NCBI GenBank assembly: GCA_002118135.1 | Contig: BDIU01000324.1 | Coordinates: 242,169 to 306,168 of the forward strand | Reading direction: 5' to 3' | Origin: Trebouxia sp. TZW2008 | Lineage: Eukaryota; Chlorophyta; Trebouxiophyceae; Trebouxiales; Trebouxiaceae | Length of the DNA: 64,000 bases | Shown here: positions 24,701 to 36,241 of the stretch, piece after piece | Position numbering within the stretch: the first letter of the stretch is position 1 | Layout: each line of letters opens with the position of its first letter | The notes under the pieces: model-generated | Told to the model about the DNA's origin: nothing | What the model saw: only the letters and a program-made list of their open reading frames with translations | The model's database searches: none | Made by a program: the position numbers and the translations under genes

Positions 24701-27700
24701 ACAAGCATGCAGCTGTGAATTTTGTGAGTGTGAATGCAAACATGTCGGCTGTAGCTGTTGGTGCACGATCATTTTAACATAGGCTCATGAGATGCTCAGG
24801 GCTTTGCAAGTCCCAGTCTGCTGCGCTTCAATTGGCAAGACTCAATACTGGCTCAAGTCCAACTTCTCTGTCAAAAGAGGTCTCTTGCAACAAGGCTTGT
24901 GTTGTATGGGCGGACCTTGTTGCCATTAGCAACAGCGCAACACCTTGGTCAACATGACAGCCAGCAAATCAGGGTGGACAAAACAGCACCACCAGTCTGT
25001 ACAATAATCTCTGCCGCCATAGATAGTTCACTGTCGCTTGCGTCCTGTCGTAGGTGATGCTGTTTCAGCCAGTCGCCCTGGATGAGCAGGCCAAGGATCT
25101 CCTGAGGGCAGGTCGCTATGAGCAGGCTATCAACCTGACCAACACTTGTGCTGCTGATGGGGCTCCATGGGCTGAAACTGCCTTTGCTCAAACAGCACTG
25201 CTATTAATTCATGGTAGTCATCCACAGCCCTTGACCTCTTGCAACAGTCTGCTGTGCTGCGACGTGTCTCTTCTTCAAATGCCCAGTGCTGCTCTCTCTT
25301 GCCACAAATGATGCTCAACATGCATACAGAACTCTGCATCCTAGTCTTGCCAATGCATATTGTTTTCAGTCTGAGATCCCAAGTTTGTAACAAGAACATG
25401 AGAGTATGTCTTGAATAATTGTCTGATGGCAGCCCACCCAGTAGACGTATGGCCGACATCTGGCTGAATTTGTGCATTGATGACATGTAGAGCAGACTTC
25501 AGGTTGCATATGTGTGTGCACCATGCAGAGCTGAGGTTTGAGGATGCCATGCGCATTCTGCCACGCAGCAGCTTGTCCCTCTTCCAGCCCATGGAGCTAT
25601 TTTCCCTCTTTCCCGATGTCACTGCGCCCTGGGCAGACCAGCTGCCCAGCAAGCAGTACTGGGGCATGCACCCCCCCTTGGCCCCCCTGCAGGCCCTGCT
25701 AGCCAGCCAGACACAGCCACAGACGCGGACCCTGCTGGAGCAGGAGGCCATGCAGAGCATTGCTGAGTATCTGCTTGAGGTAAGATAAGTGCACTGACAT
25801 GGGGCAGGGCAAAGCTGTTCAAATGAATTATGCTTTGCTCCAAGTGATCCTTTTGTCAGGGATGTTGAGGCAGGATGAGCCAAATTTTGTACAGTTCCAA
25901 GTGCTTGGCAAGCACTGACAGCACCTTGGTGTGGATGAGCTCAATTGCCTCAAGCGAAGAAGCATGTGGTAGTGCATAGCTGCTGACACCTTGAGCTTGC
26001 CCAGCCTTTTGACCTTTTTAGTGTGACAGTCTTTAGCAACATGCATTTGTCTGGCAGATGCCAAAGCAAAGCCGTGTGGCTACAAACAACGTCATTTGGT
26101 TGAATCATCTTGCTAGCGTGGAGAAGTGCGTGTCAGGTGCTTGAGCAGTGCAGACGGTGTTGCATTACAATGAGCAATGCACATGTGTGTGGCAGGTGCG
26201 TGAGCAGGAAGGCATTGATGCTGCTGATGGCATTGACACCCTGCTGGTGTACCTGCTGGCAGAGCTGGACGATGACATCCGCCTGGCCCACTTTGCCGAG
26301 GGGCAGCAGCAGGTCACTCCGCAAGTGGTTGCTGGCCTTCTGCAGAGGAAGGGCCAGTCTGACACCCTGGCTCAACTGTATGCTGGGGCAGGCCAGCCCG
26401 CTGCAGGCCTCGCCCTTTGGAAGGTCAGTAGCAACAGTCGCAACAGTCGCAACAGCAATATGAATGACACCATGAACAACATCATCAACAAGTTCATCGA
26501 CAATGTCATCAACAACACCCTGGCTGAACTGTAGGCGGGAGCGGTTCAACCTGCTGCTGGCGTCGCGCTCTGCAAGGTCAGTAGGAATAAACACAAAACA
26601 CCACCAACAGCACTGTCGACTGTACAGGTTGCAAAATGTTTGCTTGACAAAAGGGCCAGTATGACATCCTGGGTCAGCTGTATGCTGGGGCAGACTAACC
26701 TGCTGCAGGCCTCGCCCTTTGGCAGGTCAGCAGCCCTAAGCTACAGCGCCAACACTGTCAACTGTACAATGGTAGCAGAATGCTTGCTCAGAACAGAGGA
26801 AGGACCAGTTTGACAGCTTGACTCACTTGTATGCTGGGGCAGGCCAATCTGCTGCCGTACTTGCCCTCTGGAAGGTCAGTAGCAAGACAACAACGACAAC
26901 AGTAGCAACACTGTTGACAGTACAAAGGTATCTCAGCGAGATGCCGGAGTAAGATGGGGCAACAAGAGCCACAACAGAAGCATTAACAACATTTCAAACT
27001 TGTCTCATTGAGCTGTTTGCTTGGTGCTTGTGTGGTCAGTGGTATCTGGCAATGAAGTCACACCATGCCACTGTTGGCCTCAGTAAACATTGCTTTTGCT
27101 TTACTGATGACAATGCTGGCATGCAATGTCTGTAATATGGCAGGTCCCTGGCCACCAGTTATACAGGAAGCACATTGATGTAGCCTCTGTACTCATGGTT
27201 GTTCAGCTACCATGCTGGGCTTTGCACATTCCTCTGCAGCATATGTCAGCTTTTGTGGGGCATTTGCCACCATCCCAGATGCTCATCTGTGCAGGGTCAA
27301 GCTGCAACAGAATCAGTGTTGTAGCCATGCCGCTGAGCCAAGGCTTGCTTGTGCCAGGGCACTCTAGTGCCAGTCTTTCTAGTGCTAAGGCATGCTAGTA
27401 CCAAGACCATGTTAAAGCCAAGACATACTAGTGCCGAGACATACTGGTGCCAAGATATGCTAATGCCAAGGCATGCTGATGCATAGGCAAAATGGTGACG
27501 TCAAGTAAACCCTGTTGACGTATAGTCAAACGCCGTGCAGGTGGCTGGTGTCTATGCAGCAATGTGCAAAGAGAACGCATATGGCAATCCTGACATGGAG
27601 CCAGACCTGTGCCAATGGGATATGTCTATGCAGGAACTTGCAGGCAAGTATGCAGATGCAGGTCTTGCATAGAGCCAGAACTTTACAAATGCTTGGTGGC

Positions 27701-30700
27701 CATGCAGGAAATTGCAGGAAATTGCAGGAGGAAATGCTGGTGGCAGTTTTTACATAGAGCCACATCCTGAACAATGGTTGGCGTCTATGCAGGAAATTGC
27801 AGAAGAGAACGCACATGGCAAAAATGGGCAGCTGCAGCGGCAGCAGAGCGCTGTGCAGAAGGCCACCAGGGTGCTGTTGAACCGCCACACTGCCCCAGCC
27901 TCCTTGGTCCTCACTTACCTACCCTGGCTCATCTCTGCCTCGCCAAAGCATGCCTTGTCTGTACTTAAGGTCAGTTGTATGAGGTACTTGGACAGTTGCG
28001 CTCGGCGCTATATGTAGCTAGCATTGCCACCAGTGCGAGATGCACTTGACAACCTTCACCCCTTTCGTATATTACCTTGCTGTGCTGCACAGCATGCCAT
28101 CATGCTCACAATTTTCTCTGACAAGCAAAGGCACCAAACTGTTGAATGAACTCAAGACATGCATGCAAAGGTATCAACCGCGAGACCCTGCTTGTTAGTC
28201 TCAGACCTACGTATGACTGTGCTGCGTCAACCTAAAAAGGCTATCATTGCTTCAGGGTCACATTTCATGCTGCATCTGCTTGTGTATGCTGACCTGCTGC
28301 TCACTTTGCACAGACAAGGGAGGTGGATGATGAGACTGGGCTGAAGATGGTCCGTGCAGCAGAGGGCTCAGCCGACTTGCTGTGGCGATACCTCGATTAT
28401 CTGGTCTGCCAACAGGGCAGCACCCAGCCTGCCCTACATACCGAGCTAGCCCTCACACTTACTGACGTTACTCTCAAGCTGCTACCTAAGCCAGACGGTG
28501 CGGCCCTGGTTCAGCCCTCTGCTTGCCAGCCATGCTACATGATGACGACACAGCAGTGGCATGCAGACTCGCTTGCTGCACAGCATGACCTGCTTATGCT
28601 TCTGCATCCTGTATGAAGCTCATTCAAATCTTGACTCAGGCACGGCAATTTGCAACGTGCATCCAAATTTGTCAAAGATTGCAGCTTAGCTCATCGGACC
28701 AGAGCCCCAAGGTCTTAGCAGTGTGTGTCCTGTTCAAGTTTGCTGCTTTGCAGTCACAAACATATGTAGAGCCTTAGACCTTTGATGACATCAATGCGCT
28801 TGCAGAAGTCGCATTGCGTCTTAGCATCTCCCTGCTTATTTGCATCAGCCTTAGCCATGGCATATAAAGCCACAACCATAACAGCCACGTCCAACCCTGC
28901 CAAAACACCTCAGTCAGCGCTGCGATTTCATAGCAACAAGTAGAAGTTCTGCTGCTGTCACAGAGCAGGCAGAGCCTTCCCGAAATGGGGACGGGCTCAG
29001 TCAGGCAGACACAGCAGCGCCACCCCAAACTGGGGCAGGGGCTGGTGCAACAGATGCTGCAGCCCTCGACGAAGTGCAGGGCCACCTCAGGAGTTTCCTG
29101 AAGCAGTCCAGCCGGTATGATGCTCGCCTGGTGCTGGCGCGTGTGCGCGGCACCTCTCTTTGGCAGGAGCAAGTCATCCTGCACAGCAAGGTGCCTGCCT
29201 TTTCACTCATGCATTTAGAATGGCCTTCACAGCACTGTGTAGGTGACACGTCCTTATGGCTGTGCTAAAATGCACATGCACACACTGTGTGACATGCCTG
29301 ATGGCAAGATTGGCAGTCATGATGTCACAGATGCTCTTGGCTGGCATGCACCCAGCCGTCTTAGTATTGCTGCTTGTCAAGCTGCTGCAGTTTGCAGTCA
29401 TGCACAGGGAGGGAAATAGTCATTCTGTGTGTGGCACATTGTATCCGTTGCTTATGGCTTATGATGGGCAACAAGTGCAGATCAATGCATTTTGCCTGAC
29501 TTTGCAAGGAAGATTAAAGCAGCGTTAGACACTTGTCTCAGCTTTGCTTCAGGTTGGTGACGATGCAGCAGCGTTGCGCATCCTAGCAATTGAGCTACAA
29601 GACATGGTGGCAGCTGAGCAGTACTGTGCTGAGCAACAAGCCAAAGGCGGGAAAGCTACACATGCTGTGCTGATGGACATGCTTCTGCACCCTGGCAACA
29701 ATCGCGCTCCCTTGCTTGCCCAGGCCTGTCACCTCCTGGCAGCCCAAGGTCAGCTCTAGCCCTTGTGACAAATCTGTCCGTCTGCAATCCCGTCAGCAAT
29801 GCTTAGTGTCTGCAGACAGTCTCTTGCTCTGGCCTATCACTTTTTGGCAGTGCAAGGTCAGCTTGAGCCCTTGTAACAAGTCGTAACATGTGCGATGCCT
29901 TCAGCAAAGATTGGTGTCTGCAGATATTCTCCTGCTCTGGCCTGTCACCTCTTGGCAGTTCAAGGACAGCTCCAGCCCTTGCAACAAATATATCCATGTG
30001 CAATGCCTTCAGCGATGTCGTAGTGTCTGCAGACAGTCTCTTGCTCTGGCCTGTCACCTTTTGGCAGTGCAAAGTCAGCTTGAGCCCTTGTAACAAGTCG
30101 TATCATGTGCCTTGCCTTCAGCAATGCTTAGTGTCTGCAGACAGTCTCGGGCTCTGGCCTGTCACCTCTTGGCAGCCCAGCGTCAGCTTCAAGGACTGAT
30201 AGATCGGCCTCTTGCTTTGATCATGCCAAAATTGTCCTCATATCAAGTTGTCCATACACAGAGGCAACACTGCAATCAAAATACAGTGACTGGTTTCCAG
30301 GTGCATTGTTCTTGAAGCAAGAGTGTCTTTATATTGAGTGTCATTATCAGGAGAGATTATGCTAAGGAACTTGCTACAATGCTATATATGTGCGTTGACC
30401 TCAGCATGAGTCAATGTCTGCAGACATTCTCTTGGCCCAAAAAACAAAAGGGCATCAATTGAGTGTAGCTGTTGTCTGCAGTTTATCAGCAGAGCCACTG
30501 AGATTCAAAGGTGCCTGCCAGGTTGCAAGATGTTTGCCCCAAACAGTTGGCAGTCACCTTTGCATCTCAGTGGCACTGCTGATGAATTGCAATCACCACC
30601 GACACACATCTAGATCATGAGATTTGTAGGATCTTGATCACATCTCCAACACGCCCATGCTCACACACTGAACACTGCTTGCACGGCACGACATGACAAG

Positions 30701-31799
30701 CAGTGAAGATGAGTCACACATCTAACAGCAATGAGTGCAGCTTACAGCAAGTACAGCAGAATACATTTGGACAGCATCACAAAACATTCCAACACGCGCA
30801 TGATAAGGGCAATCAGCCGCAAACGACTCTGGTGCACCTGAGGTGCAACAGAATAACTGAATGCCGTTGCACTGGAAGAGTATCACGCCATTTGTCATGA
30901 CTCGCATGTCAGGCTGTGATTTGAACAGTCATACTACTATTGCTGAGCTTGCGCCCCACAATCATCTGATTTGTCGTGATGATCAGGAGTCATGTCTGTG
31001 TCTGAGCTTCATTGCAACTTGGCGTCACGTGCATACGCGACTAAGCAGATTTTCTGTTCAAGCCCAATCGAAACGGTGTAGTGGTGAAGTCCAGCATGAT
31101 GACCCAAGCTGCAATGACATCGACTGATATATGCTTGCAGGCGCTGACCTTGATCCCTTGCAAGTTCTTGGTGCCCTCTCAGAGGACCTGGCCCTGTCAT
31201 CAGGGGTTGAAATTTTGTCCCACTTGATGTGTGAGCGTCTGCACCGTCAGCGGCAAGGCACCATCATCAGGAGCCTGCACAAGGCTTCTCACCTTACTGC
31301 TGCAGTAGAGAAAGCTCAGGTGCAGCTACCGCCCTGTATGCCTTTGTGCTCTGGAGCTATTTGAATGAAAATGTTGAATTGTGAGCAGCTGTATTCAGTC
31401 AAGCCAGTCACCAAGCCATGAGTCAGCGGAGGTCCAACTGACAAATGACATGAAAGTCATTGTCCATTGACGAAGGACAACGTTGTAGCCCCAGCGGTCC
31501 CAGTAAGTTGTACAAACTGCATGCAAAGCAACACTCTTTTGTCAATGCTTTGACTGCAGTTCTCGTTGCTGATGTGCTAACTGCTGATGCAGATGCTTTC
31601 GAGAAGAGCTGTGACAACGGAAGAACGAGCCTGCGCCTTGTGTCACACGCGCATAGGAAACAAAATTTTTGCTGTCTTCCCTGATGGCACTCTCGTTTGC
31701 TTCAGATGTTACAAAAAGTCAGAATCCCACGTCTGTCTAGCAACTGGCCGAGATTTTCGCGCAAATCCAGCAAGTACTTCAGACTGTTGGCCAGATTGA
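21786..31799 (+). CDS. VPS3: VPS3/TGFBRAP1-type CORVET-HOPS tether subunit
   Basis: Vacuolar sorting protein with an N-terminal CNH/beta-propeller and C-terminal alpha-solenoid, tethering endosomes for Rab5/Rab7. Exons: 21786-21983, 22070-22186, 22606-22797, 23415-23582, 24158-24418, 25054-25213, 25529-25779, 26196-26423, 27793-27969, 28314-28497, 28964-29190, 29553-29748, 31141-31319, 31593-31799. Phases agree throughout; 914 aa (Arabidopsis VPS3 is near 980). Seen: RLALVCDGQLLLLDQESL, LRFEDAMRILPRS, VLTYLPWL, IELQDMVAAEQYC, LDPLQVLGALS, and the zinc-binding end with CxxC (CALCHTRIGNKIF), VFPDGTLVCFRCYKK and TGRDF. A short exon may be missing near 22800-23400. Several introns are full of exon copies. 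Confidence 0.88.
22895..22990 (+). repeat. Decayed copy of VPS3 exon 3 end
   Basis: The end of exon 3 (ctctgctctgtgcgtgtccc...gaccatcaag) is repeated here as ctctgctctgtgcatatctc...gaccatcaag, with an altered donor (gcaatc in place of gtattc). Confidence 0.85.
23262..23400. repeat. Tandem repeat in VPS3 intron 3
   Basis: Three units of about 55 bp containing cacagcagcgctgacatgca and an attcactgcacactgg-like part. No coding content. Confidence 0.75.
24535..24605 (+). repeat. Copy of VPS3 exon 5 end with donor
   Basis: Exon 5 ends with codons for IIAAYTNKGSCVLFSGLQK. A near-identical block follows 180 bp later (gctgcctacaccaacaaggg...ctggcttgcagaag|gtatg), with donor preserved. Confidence 0.85.
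26350..26885 (+). repeat. Four tandem versions of VPS3 exon 8 end
   Basis: The functional end (codons for LYAGAGQPAAGLALWK, donor gtcagt) is followed by copies near 26521-26580, 26645-26730 and 26795-26885, spaced by about 130-150 bp. Each retains ctggcaa/ctgtatgctggggcag-like sequence and an ag|gtcagt or ag|gtcagc donor. In-frame stops occur (cagactaacctg; ctgtaggcggga). Confidence 0.9.
27355..27490. repeat. Short-unit repeat in VPS3 intron 8
   Basis: Seven or more degenerate units of about 17-20 bp around gccaagacatactagt / gccaaggcatgctgatg. Confidence 0.75.
27535..27815 (+). repeat. Copies of VPS3 exon 9 acceptor and start
   Basis: The used exon start (t ctatgcag|gaaattgcagaagagaac, 27793) is preceded by related blocks near 27550 (ctatgcagcaatgtgcaaag agaacgc), 27625 (ctatgcaggaacttgcagg) and 27700 (catgcaggaaattgcagg). 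All keep the atgcag acceptor. Confidence 0.85.
29720..30200 (+). repeat. Five-unit, ~109-bp tandem array from VPS3 exon 12 end
   Basis: Units begin near 29723, 29830, 29938, 30048 and 30157. Each holds ggcctgtcacct-like exon end, ggcag, a donor-like gtcagc, the intron start agcccttgtaacaa, and a tgcag acceptor-like site before the next unit. The first is the coding one. The array therefore looks like exon-intron-exon-intron repeated. Confidence 0.93.
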
Positions 31800-32158
31800 C
31801 TTCGATGTTGCTGAAACTAAGTCAAGTGCAGTGCAGTGACCTAATGACCCTCTTTGAGCATGTTTAGGAACGCATGTAAAATTTGAGCTGACAGGAAAGG
31901 TAGTGATCTATAATGAACACCACTTCAGGAAGGCCCTTTGCATGCAGCGCCATTGTCTGAATGTTTTGCACAGACAATGTGTGTGTCAATCAATAGATAG
32001 GGGGGGCTTCACTACACTCTGCTGTCAGCAGTACAACAAACAGTTCTATTGCGATTGATTGCACACGCAGGATGATTTGTAGTGCACAGATTGGATAGTG
32101 ATGGCAGTTGCAGCTGCGGCAGGATCTGTCGCCTACAAGAGTATCCATCAAGCTCGTG
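31800..32158. other. Convergent 3' region, VPS3 / NAA10, with TGTAA signal
   Basis: A TGTAA at 31875-31879 lies 76 nt after the VPS3 stop, the usual green-algal poly(A) signal position. No gene seen in the 359 bp. Confidence 0.6.
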
Positions 32159-33424
32159 TCATCGCTTCTTGCCTCGAGCTGTTTTTGTTGTTTTCGACGT
32201 CTTAGCTTCTGAGCTAGCAGCGCTTGTGGCAGCAGCTTTTTTGGCAATATCTTGCCTGCCACCGTTCACAGCCTCTGTGATAGCTTCAGCTGCAGGCTGG
32301 GCATCAGTGCTTTCTTGAGCTGCTAAGGATGCCTGGTCTTTCGAGCTTTGAGCTTTCGTATCTTTTGGTTTCTGAATGCTGGAGCCCTTTGGCAGCAATG
32401 CTGGCTTGCTCTTGACATCCTTGAATGGCTTACGCATGTCATACGCATCTTCGCCATCAGCATAGTATTTTTCCTCGACATCATTCACGCTGCAGTTCAA
32501 GCCACGGGTTTTGCAGTTCTGTTTCACATGTATGTCTTCAGCTTCAGCCTACATATGTCAACAATCAAGTGTGGCATAGCATGCCATTGCTAGATATATG
32601 CTTCAAGTGCATGTCGCATGTGCAGCAATTGGCAGAACTTACTCATAGCCAAGGGTTTCCCGGTACAAATGGTACGCTGCCTGGTTGGTGACACGTACGT
32701 GAAGCGATACATAGTGGGCTCCAAACACCTCTGCCATAGCTTTATCTGCAGGACACACGAAGGCATCTGGGATGGCATGAATGGAGGTACAATGATTTTG
32801 CTTTACAAGAACACTTGATGTAATGTGACATCCTCGCTGTAAGGAGAGTGCAGTTTCAGGACTGTCGCCGCAGGGGTCCTTTGAGTAAGGTCAGGGACAA
32901 AGTCCTTGCCAAGCAAAGCAGTCGTTTTTAAGAAAACATATTTGTAGAAGAGGACTGAGCAATTAAGCAATAATGACTGCTCACGTGCTGACTGCATGAG
33001 CTTGGACGCTAGGCCTAGCTTTCGATGTGTCCTTGCTACAGCCAATGATGTGATGTGCCCATGAGGTTCAGCAGCGTCCTCTTCCCTGCAGAGTACACCC
33101 AGCCTTGGTTAACAAATCGAGTCTGGCAGCTTCATAGACAAAGGACGTTCACAGTTGCTTGCTTACATTTTCGCGAGTACGTATCCCACTATCTGCCCAT
33201 TGTAGTCTTCAGCAACGTGAAGCAATTGTGGCCAAGACAGGACATGATAGAAGTAGTACTGCACGCCAACATCTTGATCAGCTGCTGGCCTGTCGCTCAA
33301 ACCACAATTCCCGCAACAACAAATGCTGACTTGCCTTCAACTGATAATTCTCTGGTAAACACAAGAGATTGCAGGCTTGCATTGCCATTAAATCGTTTAT
33401 GGTGGCCGCCCTGATGCAGACCAT
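32159..33424 (-). CDS. NAA10: N-alpha-acetyltransferase catalytic subunit NAA10 (ARD1)
   Basis: Catalytic subunit of NatA, acetylating nascent N-termini at the ribosome. Minus-strand exons: 33424-33335, 33258-33167, 33085-32985, 32745-32643, 32489-32159; total 717 nt, 238 aa, same as the usual length. GNAT motifs: the N-terminal [30 protein letters not shown], the acetyl-CoA loop RTHRKLG (R/Q-x-x-G-x-G/A class) and [12 protein letters not shown]. The tail is Lys/Ala-rich and disordered, ending TARGKKR, as in the family. Intron 1 is GC-AG (ag|gcaagt ... tgcag). Divergent from the RING gene, 310 bp between start codons. Confidence 0.95.
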
Positions 33425-33734
33425 TTTTGCTTAGTTTCGTGTCGCAGCGCGAAATCACTCGAGCAAATGCTGCAGGCCCCTGGCAAGACTCTAGTCGTAC
33501 GTTTCACTTAAGAAAGTCAGCCTGCGATGTCTTAGCCAGATCGACGTTCAGAAAGGCAAAAGTCGACACCAGGGCAAACGCCCTCCTGCAACTGCCCATG
33601 GCCCCACAGAAACTGCAAAAACTAGTGCATTCTTGCAGGAGGCTTGATCGGGTCCACCGACCGCATTTAAGCCTCAAGCAGTAAGGTAGCTCTTGTTGTC
33701 AACACTCAGTTGCTTGCGAGCTGCACGAGCCCCT
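33425..33734. promoter_or_regulatory. Divergent promoter, NAA10 / RING protein
   Basis: Short shared upstream region with elevated CpG (gtgtcgcagcgcgaaatcac, ccagatcgacg). Nothing coding could be supported. Confidence 0.6.
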
Positions 33735-35462
33735 ATGATGGTGGAACAGCTCAGAGCAAGGTGCGGACATGTCTGTACATACTGATTACAGAGTGGTGCA
33801 TTCGTCAAGATGGTGAAAGGCTCAATGCAGGCAAGCGCTGTGGTTCGCTCAACGAGCAGCCGAACAAGAGAAGCAAAGTGTCCGCCAGGAGCTTCAGAGT
33901 GGAGGTTTGCTTTCTTGGCCTATGTGCTTCCCAAGCTGTATCCAGACAAGCTGTCTGTGCTTGCCATGAAACAACACGGAACCTGAAAGGGTCTGCAGGA
34001 CTTGCTTGCGCGGCTTCGGCTGGTTCTCAGTCAGTAATCAATATCCGGTCAGAAGATGTGCTTGATCAGCTCACTCAGCGCATCACAGGTCAGCCTTTGC
34101 CTGCCTGCTCTTTGAATGTTCCACGTGCCTTTCACGAAAATGTGGACACTATCGAACTTGTTTTGACAGCCAAATTTTGGTCTCCCAACCTGATATCATG
34201 CAGTACGGTTGAGGTCTGAGCTGCAAGCAGAATTGCAAAGGACTGCAATAAAGACAGAAACAGGTCACCAGCATGCTCGACAGCAAGTTGAGGGCAGTCT
34301 CCTTCAGGAGATGGAAAGTCACACGTGCCCTGTTTGCTATGAGCTGATGGTCCCACCACGCAACGCCCCTATCCTGCTGTTCCCTTGCGGTATGCAAGCA
34401 TTGCATAAAATTGCCCTCCTTCATGCTCAATGCTCAGCATAGCTTGATGCTGAATCGCATGCGGGCCAAGTGCAAGTCAAATGCTGCTGCTGACAGATAT
34501 ATTTTGTCCTGATTTGACCTTGTGCCACATGCAGGTCACACCTTCTGCCATGTATGCATCAAAGCTCACACGCAGCAGCACAGGAAGAAGCTTTGTCCCT
34601 GCTGCCGGGAAGTAATCCAGTCACAGGTGCCAGATTGCTATGCCACATACTGCTGACCAGGCAGCAGTCAGCACTTGTTGTGCTGACAGTTATGTATCAT
34701 GTCCATCATCATTGCAGCCCATGGTGTGCAGGCACCAAATGTTTCCCTGCAGCAGCTAATTGCCAGCTTTGCAGCTCAGAGCAAGCAGTTGGGTCTGCAG
34801 CCTTTGCAGCTTAGAAGCAGTGCAGCTCAGGGTAGTCATGCCTCTTGTCTCAACCAGATTGCAGCTGTTTCAGCAGTACAGGAGACAGATGATCTCCGTG
34901 CAACAAGGTGGTCACAAGAGAGCAATTGTAAGAGAGTAGGCAGTGACAAAGTATGCTGGTCAGAATAAAAGCAGGGATATTGCCATGCAGGCTGCAAAGC
35001 CAAATGACCATGCTGACGATGCGATGCCGAGTGCTGCAAAATGAGCTGATGGAGGGGCAGCAGGAGCAACAGACAGTCACAGCCAGCATCGCGTCATTGC
35101 AGCATGTTCTGCAGCTTCAGATGGCAGAAAAAGACAGATGTGCACAGTGGTATGCTTGGCTGCAAGGTGTTTTGAGCCTGCCCTTAGCATGATCAGAAGA
35201 AGCAAATGATGGCAGCTTGATCTACGAAGTCTGTAGGCAACCAAGTTGACAGCCTGCATGCAGGGTGCTTGAGGCTCAAGCAAAAGCTGATAACGCTGCA
35301 GCACAGGCCGGCAGCACTGCAGATAGATTGGAGGCTCTGCAAAATGCTCAACACGGGCAACAGGCTAGGAGTGACCTCATACAGCGCACGCTTGTGCCCT
35401 TGCAGCAGGAGATTGATAAAGTCAGCATGCTGCTGCTGGGTGTGCAGGGTAGCAACAATTGA
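33735..35462 (+). CDS. RING-finger coiled-coil protein (probable E3 ubiquitin ligase)
   Basis: Exons 33735-33760, 33831-33904, 33999-34088, 34204-34389, 34535-34626, 34732-34907, 34991-35149, 35264-35462; phases all agree; 333 aa. A C3HC4 RING starts near residue 107: CPVC, then PCGHTFCHVC (His/Cys split by an intron in the Gly codon), then CPCC. RING proteins of this type bind E2 enzymes through these zinc ligands. Flanks are coiled coil: RAAEQEKQSVRQELQ before, and AEAQ/ALQN-rich helices after. The segment APNVSLQQLIASF after the RING resembles the short tail following RINGs of the RNF8/TRIM type. Substrate and location unknown. First of two adjacent ATGs chosen. Confidence 0.85.
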
Positions 35463-36241
35463 TACAGCAGATACAAGGCATGAACAATTACTCCTAAGAT
35501 GTAACATGCTCATTCTTCCTTTATTTTGTATGCTTCTGTTTTCGACTGTGCCTGATATTGGCAGATAGCTGAATTGGTACTTGGGCATGTGCCTGTGACT
35601 ACCTGCCGTTGGCTCCCTGCAGTCTATTGCATATCACAGATGTCAATGCGGCCCAGCTTCCAGCTGAAGAAACCTGATTGGCATTAGCAGACTGAATTCA
35701 CGAGCGCATTGCGCGTGGAACCACTTGGTCTTCCTCCAAATAAAGGTTGACCAGCACTAGCAAAGTCAGAAGTTCTCGAACTCAGATGGCATCCAAATTG
35801 CCATGATGCCTTGTTAGGAACGACGTGCGTTCTGAAGAAGCGAACTTCACATCCACTTTAGTCATGAACCTCGAAACCGACTTCGCTGTTCGCTACCTCG
35901 TCGATGCGCCCGTCGGAACCGTATCGCGCGCGACGAACGACCATCTTGGATGGCTCTCCTGGTTGCGTGCAAAATATACGACCAAAGCGCCAGTGCAGCA
36001 CAGTTCTGAGAGGTGATCCGATCGAGCTGTCAGTTGAAACCTGCTGCTTCAACTAAAGGCCACTGCGAGCCCGCATTCTTATCCTTGCGATGGGCTCTAC
36101 CGTCACTGCGTATTGACATCGGCGCCGTCGACGCGTGCAAGGCTTTCACGACAGCGTTAGATTCGGAAGCGCTAGCGACTTCACCTTAAACTCGTGTCAT
36201 ATACGTCACGCACAGAAAGCGCTGGAGGCCAGGGAGGCTGG
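35463..36241. other. Intergenic region with CpG-rich ARID promoter
   Basis: The first half is ordinary 3' sequence. From about 35820 to 36190 CpG is dense (ccgtatcgcgcgcgacgaac, ggcgccgtcgacgcgtgcaa), like other promoters here, and probably marks the ARID gene start. A small open frame at 35825-36016 has no domain. Confidence 0.55.
35500..35504 (+). terminator. TGTAA poly(A) signal of the RING gene
   Basis: TGTAA 38 nt after the stop codon, matching the green-algal poly(A) motif. Confidence 0.55.
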
